This document shows positions 43,766 through 64,000 of a stretch of 64,000 nt of DNA, one piece after another. The position numbers and the translations under genes were made by a program. The first letter of the stretch is position 1. The number at the start of each line of letters is the position of its first letter. Below the pieces are notes generated by a model, which saw nothing but the letters and a program-made list of their open reading frames with translations, was not told the origin of the DNA and searched no databases. The DNA is from Amorphochlora amoebiformis (taxonomy: Eukaryota; Cercozoa; Chlorarachniophyceae). The stretch lies in the NCBI GenBank assembly GCA_054601695.1, contig BAAHQB010000155.1, positions 372,001 to 436,000 of the forward strand. Direction: 5' to 3'.

Positions 43766-43829
43766 ATATTATGTAGCACACATATACGTACTATCTAGAG
43801 TTTGTATATATGTATATCTAGATATGTGT

Positions 43830-43922
<93 letters not shown>

Positions 43923-44109
43923 TGATATCATACACATGTATATTACATGCATGTATGTAATACTCCTAACATATGTCTACACTTACTAGTGAAGGTGTAT
44001 ATATGTATATATGTGTATACATGTATATATTATATATATACATATATACATGTATATAATATGAAATAAATTACATATATATATATATATATACATATAT
44101 ATTACATAT

Positions 44110-44148
<39 letters not shown>

Positions 44149-44210
44149 ACATGTATAAACACACACACATATATATATATATTTATATATATATATGTAA
44201 ATATATATGT

Positions 44211-44258
<48 letters not shown>

Positions 44259-44342
44259 TATATAAATATACACACACACATATATATACATATATATTAT
44301 ATACATACATATCACATATACACATATATATTATATATATAA

Positions 44343-44375
<33 letters not shown>

Positions 44376-45264
44376 GCAAATATGAAAACAAAAATATGTA
44401 TTATTTTTGCAGCATATTCGCACATATACATGCACAAGTACATGTATACACTTGTATCATAACCTCCGGTCCGTCACCATATCCTCCAACAAACTTTCCA
44501 CCGATCCAAATGCTTGGTACTGAGCTCTGAGTGCGAGAAGACTTGAATCTAAATCGAAATTGAAGGTGCACATAGTTTACCTGTCCAGTGAGCTCCTTCA
44601 GCGCCATCCGTTCGTCTGTTTTGATGTTGATTTCGACAAATTTGACACTTTCTTGGGAGAGAACGTCAACAGCAGCCTGATTGTCGCAAAGATGATGACC
44701 ATATATCGAAGATCAACGTTGTAGGTTGTTGGAAGGTATCGGAAAATCAGTATATGTAAGGATGTTTCAAATTCTGCGAGATCTTGTTAGTTTGAGGGTT
44801 ACCCTGCAAAATGGACATCCAGGCGACGTAAATAGCACAACCGGGGTGGATTCCACAACCTGCAAAAGCTTCGCACCTAGTAGTTACATGTAACGAAAAC
44901 CAATCAGTCTCGACATGAGCATGTCGTGTTTTACCGATTGGATTAACTGGCTGCGCACTACCGTCAGCGGCTGCACGAAGGCTGGGTAAATATATAAGAT
45001 AAGACTCCTACAATACGTCTGTTGGACTAAAGTCTACCTGCCCCTCGATCGCGAGCTCGCAGCCCGCGCCGCCCCTTGAGGACACACAAGAGCAGATGTG
45101 ACGCTCGCCTGTGGATGTGAGGAAAAAGTCAATCGGGATGATCAAGTCGACTAATGGGAGGCGAGATTGTGAGGGGTACTAACGGGAAGGAAACGTCCCA
45201 TTATCCTTTTGAACATCTTCGCTGCGAAGTTATGGCGTCCAGCAAGCGTACCTTCGATGTGCAT
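43546..45264 (-). CDS. Glutaredoxin with N-terminal targeting peptide (CPFC active site)
   Basis: Exons in sense order: 45264-45184 (or from the second ATG at 45216), 45108-45038, 44981-44948, 44859-44803, 44676-44581, 44526-44464, 43629-43546. From the ATG at 45216 the product is about 145 residues. The leader [19 protein letters not shown] is rich in Arg, Ser and Ala with no acid, typical of mitochondrial or plastid import. The domain shows [13 protein letters not shown] (dithiol active site), [21 protein letters not shown] (cis-Pro) and GGYGDG for glutathione binding, ending [20 protein letters not shown]. All junctions are phase-consistent. It would use glutathione to reduce disulfides or glutathionylated proteins. 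Alternative donors near 44940 leave the 11-residue third exon uncertain. The last intron is TA-rich; the others are 54-126 bases. Confidence 0.92.
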
Positions 45265-45443
45265 TAGTATGTCATTTTACACCTTAACCTACCAAACTGA
45301 AGCTTAAAGTTGTTAAGGATAACCCACCGATGCCTAGGAGCATGCATGCGTAGACGGGAGAGACAAGCAACAGGGACCCAATGCGGTAAGACCATGGCCC
45401 GTCCTATGAGTTGATCCAGTGTGTGCTAGTGCGTTTGCAAGAG
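45265..45443. promoter_or_regulatory. Shared divergent promoter region
   Basis: About 180 bases separate the first ATG of the minus-strand glutaredoxin and the ATG of the plus-strand small gene. No TATA-like element stands out. The role is inferred from the head-to-head layout. Confidence 0.4.
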
Positions 45444-45823
45444 ATGTCTCAGCTTTCTTACCTTCAACGATCCCTCAAGCCCCAGAGTATACTTCAACGC
45501 AGGGCGTACAAGTGTTACGCTAGCGGTCCCCGTGATCCCAAAAACGATGAAGAGGACGCCAGCTTCCTTGCCGCTCTATTCCGAAAAAGAGCCGCATTTA
45601 AGCTTATATGCCACGCCTTGGTGAGAATTTTACCTCACGCCAAGATGGTCGTGGCTGGGTGGTCCATTTCCAGAATCGTGAGCGGATAGACGACAAGCTG
45701 CTCGAGGAAAAGCTGCGACGAGGGAGAGCTTGCATGGGTTCGAGTCGAGGTCGTCCACAGACGACAAATTATGAGGAATATAATTTTCCAAAACTTGTCG
45801 GCAAATTAATTTCGAACAAATAA
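45444..45823 (+). CDS. Small unidentified protein, possibly organelle-targeted, two exons
   Basis: Exons 45444-45620 and 45674-45823, with a 53-base GT-AG intron of the same size as those in the next gene. The product is 108 residues. The start MSQLSYLQRSLKPQ...QRRAYKCYASG is rich in Arg, Ser and Gln with no acid for about 28 residues, as in mitochondrial presequences. The remainder is charged (RIDDKLLEEKLRRGR) and ends FPKLVGKLISNK. I do not recognise a family. Without the intron two overlapping shorter frames result. Confidence 0.45.
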
Positions 45824-45897
45824 ATGACCGATCGGAAGGGTTCCCCTGACACTCACATTCCGAACGTGCGTGTTGACGCGAGTAGGCTACGCTGAGT

Positions 45898-46901
45898 ATG
45901 GAAGTGGAATGCGAAGGTTCACCGTCAAGCCCGATACTCTTCGAAAAAATACGGTTATTTGGTGCCGGAAGTCGCGGTAAAAGCAAAAATCGCGGGACTA
46001 AAAAGCGAAAGTGTGACCCTTTGAAGAAATTGTCGGAGAAGAAGTCACGGAGAGCAGGGTCGCGGTCCAAGGCTGGCGACGACCACTGTTTCACGAGCTC
46101 ATCATCTGTAGAGCGTGAAGTAAGAACATGCCTCGAGATATTGGGAGATACAACCTTACACGACCCGAAAATGAAATCAATACAGGTTGGTAGTTGATAC
46201 TTCTTAGCGTGATTATATAACGAGAAATGTGTTTCAGGGAAGCTGTAAAAAGGACATACCGTTTGCACCCACCCTCACTCCCAGCGAGGAGGAGTTCAAG
46301 GACTTTTACACGTACCTCAGCAAGATCAGCACTGAGGTTTTCCATCGATTTTGTCTGAGTTCGAGTACTCATAGCTACACAAATAGGCAACTCGGTATGG
46401 TGTCTGCAAAATCATCCCCCCCGCATCATGGAACCCTAACTTCATGGTCCCAGAGGGCTCATTCTCTTGCACCGAACAGAAGATCTCTTCGATAGCGTTG
46501 AATGGCCGTGCCGTTCAAATTGACAACGAGAGGCACAAGGTCTCAGCACCCACACATTACCATATCACCGAATGACGCGATACGTTGTTCAGAGAAAACT
46601 GACAATTGAGGAATTCGAGGAAGCCAAAGCGAGGTAGATTCCATCATATCTATACACGAAAGTGCACACTTATACCACTCCCGTGTGAAAAAAAGTACAT
46701 ATTTGTAGAGTCAAATTGAGGAGTCAAATTGAGGACTCTTACAGGTCATAACGATTTATGTAACGACACGGCCGATGTGTATAATGAGCGCAAACGCCCA
46801 TGTACCTATTTATACGATCAGCGTAATGTTGTACACCTGACATGAACAAATTCACATGTCATGCTCTCAAGAGTCATAAACACAATATTCAAACATGTAT
46901 G

Positions 46902-46946
<45 letters not shown>

Positions 46947-47025
46947 GTATATAGATATATATGTATATATATAGATAGATATATATATGTATATATATAT
47001 ATATATATATTTTATGTAAATTACA

Positions 47026-47062
<37 letters not shown>

Positions 47063-47457
47063 ATATTTACACGGCCGGTCTGTATGCTCTCACGGGTCGT
47101 TCGTAAACCTCTATGCAACTGTTAGCACGGCTAGTGCACATCCTCCACAGGCCTAAACGATCATGATCAAACATGCTTCATCCTGTGGAGCCACGCATTC
47201 ATGTACTCATGGGTCATGTACAGACTTTCATGTTTTATATTGCCAAATATGTAGCGGTTGGTTGGTGGGTATACTTCTAGTGGAGGTGTGAATCGTGCTC
47301 TCTCTCTGCGCTTTGTCTGATTATCTGTTTATTGATACAGAGGTTCTGAGATCCATGGAAGCTTAAATGAGGTCGAGGAGACCTATTGGAGGCATTTACT
47401 ATCCAGAGAGAAGGATTTTCAGGTGGCATATATCTTATTACATATGTATATCTGTAT

Positions 47458-47540
<83 letters not shown>

Positions 47541-47558
47541 ATATATAGATATGTATGT

Positions 47559-47640
<82 letters not shown>

Positions 47641-47644
47641 TATG

Positions 47645-47689
<45 letters not shown>

Positions 47690-47851
47690 AATAAAGTTGA
47701 AGAGGAAGGATGTCAAAACCTAGGTACTGAAAGAGATCCAATTTGGTGATTTGAGTGACATTAAATAGGTCAAGAGTCTCACGAGTATGGCTAGAAATAA
47801 TACATGCTGATATTGTAGGAGTCATACTTGTGCTCGGTCGCCTGTCCCTCC

Positions 47852-47936
<85 letters not shown>

Positions 47937-48032
47937 GTATGTATATACACATATATATATATGTACAGATATGTACATACATACAATATATATATACATA
48001 TATATATATATATATTTAAATGTATACAGATA

Positions 48033-48084
<52 letters not shown>

Positions 48085-48198
48085 ATATATATGTGTGTGT
48101 GTGTATTATGTTTAATATACATATGTGTATGTGTATTATATATATATAAGTATATATTTATGTATATATATATGTATATATATATATATATATATACA

Positions 48199-48277
<79 letters not shown>

Positions 48278-48322
48278 CGATACATACATACATACATATA
48301 AATACATATACACTATATATAG

Positions 48323-48370
<48 letters not shown>

Positions 48371-48371
48371 C

Positions 48372-48417
<46 letters not shown>

Positions 48418-49522
48418 TATACAAATATACATATATATATATATATAATATATATATATATGTAGGAATATATTGTATACTTTACCATAAGATTAATTCT
48501 CAAGGACAAATATCCGCCCTAACCCTTCATATAATTGCTGAACGCAGACGCTGTATGGTAACGACCTCGAGTTTTCGTCCTTCGGCTCCAAGGAAACGTG
48601 TTCAAATCAGTGGAATCTTCGGCGTCTCTCCAAGCTTTCAGGCGGTCTCCTAAAGTACACGTCCTATGATATCCCAGGAGTTGTGAGACCGTACTCGTAC
48701 GTCGGGTCCCAGTTCAGCACGTTCTGCTGGCATGTGGAAGACGACCTACTTTACAGCATCAACTATCTACACGACGGTTCGTCCAAGGTTTGGTATGCAG
48801 TACCCGGGGATCGATTCGAACAGTTTGAAGGCATATATCAGTCGACATTTCCCCGACTCTCCAAGCATCACGGCATCGAGAAGAAGACCTCGATGATGGA
48901 CCCGAGCATTCTGGTTGAAGCGGGAATACCTGTTTGCAAGCTGGAGCAGAAGTCCAGGGAGTTCGTCGTGACCTTCCCAAAGGCATATCACGCTGGCTTC
49001 AATTGCGGGATCAACTACGCTGAGGCGGTGAATTTCGCTGATGACTCTTGGCTTTCGTTCGGCGAGGCCGCATATCTCCGAAACAAGGCGAACAAGATCG
49101 TTCCCACAATCCCGTTCGTACAAACTGTAATTAGAGCTGCTGATTCCTTCTGGAGCGGAGACCTGAACAAACGGTTCCAAGCTCTCTCGTCTGTCACCAG
49201 GAGGGAGTGTAGAGCTCGAAGTGAGTTCCGTCTGAAATTTCATAATGTTCGCCGCTCCTCCAAAAGGGATTGGTTTCAATCAAGCCTTTGCTACTGCGAT
49301 AACTGCAAAGAGTTCTTGTATCTAAGCGTTGTGAGAATCAAGCGGAGTGTACACAAGGCTCAAGATGTGTTCCTATGTCTTGATTGTGCGATTAAAGACA
49401 AAGATAAACCCTGTCTCAAGATCGAGTACTTTGAGCAATTTAGTGACAATGCTCTTCGTATGAAAGTAATGACGCTCAGGAAGTTAATTGCAGTGTACAG
49501 GACATATAAGTTTAAGATTTAA
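45898..49522 (+). CDS. JmjN-JmjC-C5HC2 lysine demethylase (KDM5/plant JMJ-like)
   Basis: Exons 45898-46185, 46238-46336, 46387-46539, 46593-46633, 47341-47422, 48548-49522; all phases agree, giving 545 residues. The ATG at 45898 is the first after an in-frame TAG. JmjN (about 100-180): [22 protein letters not shown] then [15 protein letters not shown] linker runs [14 protein letters not shown] and [11 protein letters not shown]. The JmjC domain (about 222-385) has [16 protein letters not shown] with the iron ligands H and [10 protein letters not shown] with the 2-oxoglutarate lysine, and [10 protein letters not shown] with the distal His, so the catalytic set looks complete. The C-terminus has paired cysteines ([18 protein letters not shown]) and YFEQF as in the C5HC2 finger. 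ARID and PHD modules of animal KDM5 are absent. It would remove methyl groups from histone H3 lysines in the nucleus; the target residue cannot be told. The first three introns are 50-53 bases and the last two are TA-expanded (707 and 1125). Confidence 0.94.
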
Positions 49523-50029
49523 GTTTGGTCATGTGTACATGAAAATGATGTGTATAACTTTGTCTAGATTGTGTAGACCTAGCGCTGTAATGTGCAACCG
49601 GAATGTAATTTTAAATCATTATATTCGTTACTAGTGTACATGTAAGCTAGAACATTATTAAATCCGAACTTCATACTAGAACTAGCAGAAATTAGAGAAA
49701 GACTGACTAGTAGAGCGCAATGTCCAGACTATTATAAGTTTAGTCAGTCGTTTAAGTTCTGAGTTTAACCTCTGGGGTCTAGTTGGGCTGGGAGCCTCCA
49801 TCGCTGATGATTAACGACTAACTACGTTCTAGACGTTTATTTCTTAAGATCAAGGATTCACTAGATTCATCAGTGCATTGTGTGAACTTCCAGAATCGTA
49901 AGTTCACCACTATAGCTAAGCTCACATACTCTAGTCTAGATACTGACTTAATAATTCTCTAGCGCGTTCAATATGACTCATACACAGTTGAGATTCCAAA
50001 AAATACTTCAGATTTCAGCGTTATCTTTA
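49523..50029. other. Convergent intergenic space, no gene seen
   Basis: About 500 bases of unique AT-rich sequence between the demethylase stop (plus) and the LRR gene stop (minus), presumably both 3' UTRs. Confidence 0.6.
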
Positions 50030-63718
<13,689 letters not shown>

Positions 63719-63779
63719 CTGAATAATATATATATATATATAGTACATATATATATATATAGTTATATAATAACACCTG

Positions 63780-63817
<38 letters not shown>

Positions 63818-63885
63818 TTAAATGAAAATATACATTGTGTACACATAAATGCATATTTATTTATACATATGAAATACGTCTAGGA

Positions 63886-63925
<40 letters not shown>

Positions 63926-63969
63926 ATGTACACATATATACAATATGTACACGCATATATGTATATATG

Positions 63970-64000
<31 letters not shown>

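Noticed and set aside
45630-46268. 212-residue minus-strand frame
   Set aside because: Antisense to the small gene and the first exons of the demethylase, which have matching introns and a JmjN domain; the antisense product shows no recognisable motif.

Overview
The window is nuclear DNA of a eukaryote. It has spliced genes, GT-AG introns, no operons, TTAGGG-type telomeric arrays inside introns, and very abundant (TA)n microsatellite. One gene is closest to the plastid-envelope DUF21/CBS magnesium transporters of plants and algae, so a photosynthetic protist or alga is likely; I do not assign a species. About nine tenths of the sequence is low-complexity: (TA)n, GA/CT tracts, TTAGGG/CCCTAA arrays and minisatellites. 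Almost every long open frame is a translated TA or GA tract and not a gene. The real coding sequence is cut into exons of roughly 30 to 140 bases. I found it by looking for short non-repetitive islands flanked by AG and GT, then checking that reading phases and protein-family motifs run from island to island.

Layout. 1-3340, minus: N-terminal half of a CAP/PR-1 (GAPR-1-like) protein, running off the left edge. 4421-8105, minus: thioredoxin-like domain with a CGNC active site, whose stop codon lies in a telomeric repeat. 9293-18639, minus: four EF-hands plus a basic tail; phases allow this to be the N-terminal part of the thioredoxin gene. 19586-20334: weak candidate exons. 21150-22020: GC-rich island, probably the promoter of the next gene. 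21622-43109, plus: a 26-exon DUF21-CBS-CorC_HlyC transporter gene, about 1.7 kb of coding sequence spread over 21.5 kb. 43546-45264, minus: a glutaredoxin (CPFC) with a targeting peptide. 45444-45823, plus: a small unidentified gene. 45898-49522, plus: a JmjN-JmjC-C5HC2 histone demethylase. 50030 to beyond 64000, minus: a leucine-rich-repeat gene with at least eleven 24-residue repeats and an acidic C-terminus.

Two intron types coexist. The compact island at 44.5-46.6 kb has plain introns of about 50-130 bases. Elsewhere introns reach 0.3-2 kb and are filled with TA, GA or telomeric repeats that often start within a few bases of the splice site.

The most striking pattern is what I call exon-edge echoes. 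In five genes, the piece of DNA spanning an exon-intron junction has been copied into the neighbouring intron, from 1 to more than 20 times. Donor-side copies lie downstream of the real exon and acceptor-side copies lie upstream, so with rare exceptions one intact exon survives. The 46-base minisatellite at 39.2-40.3 kb is the extreme case. The genes have no shared pathway that I can see; what they share is this mode of intron growth.
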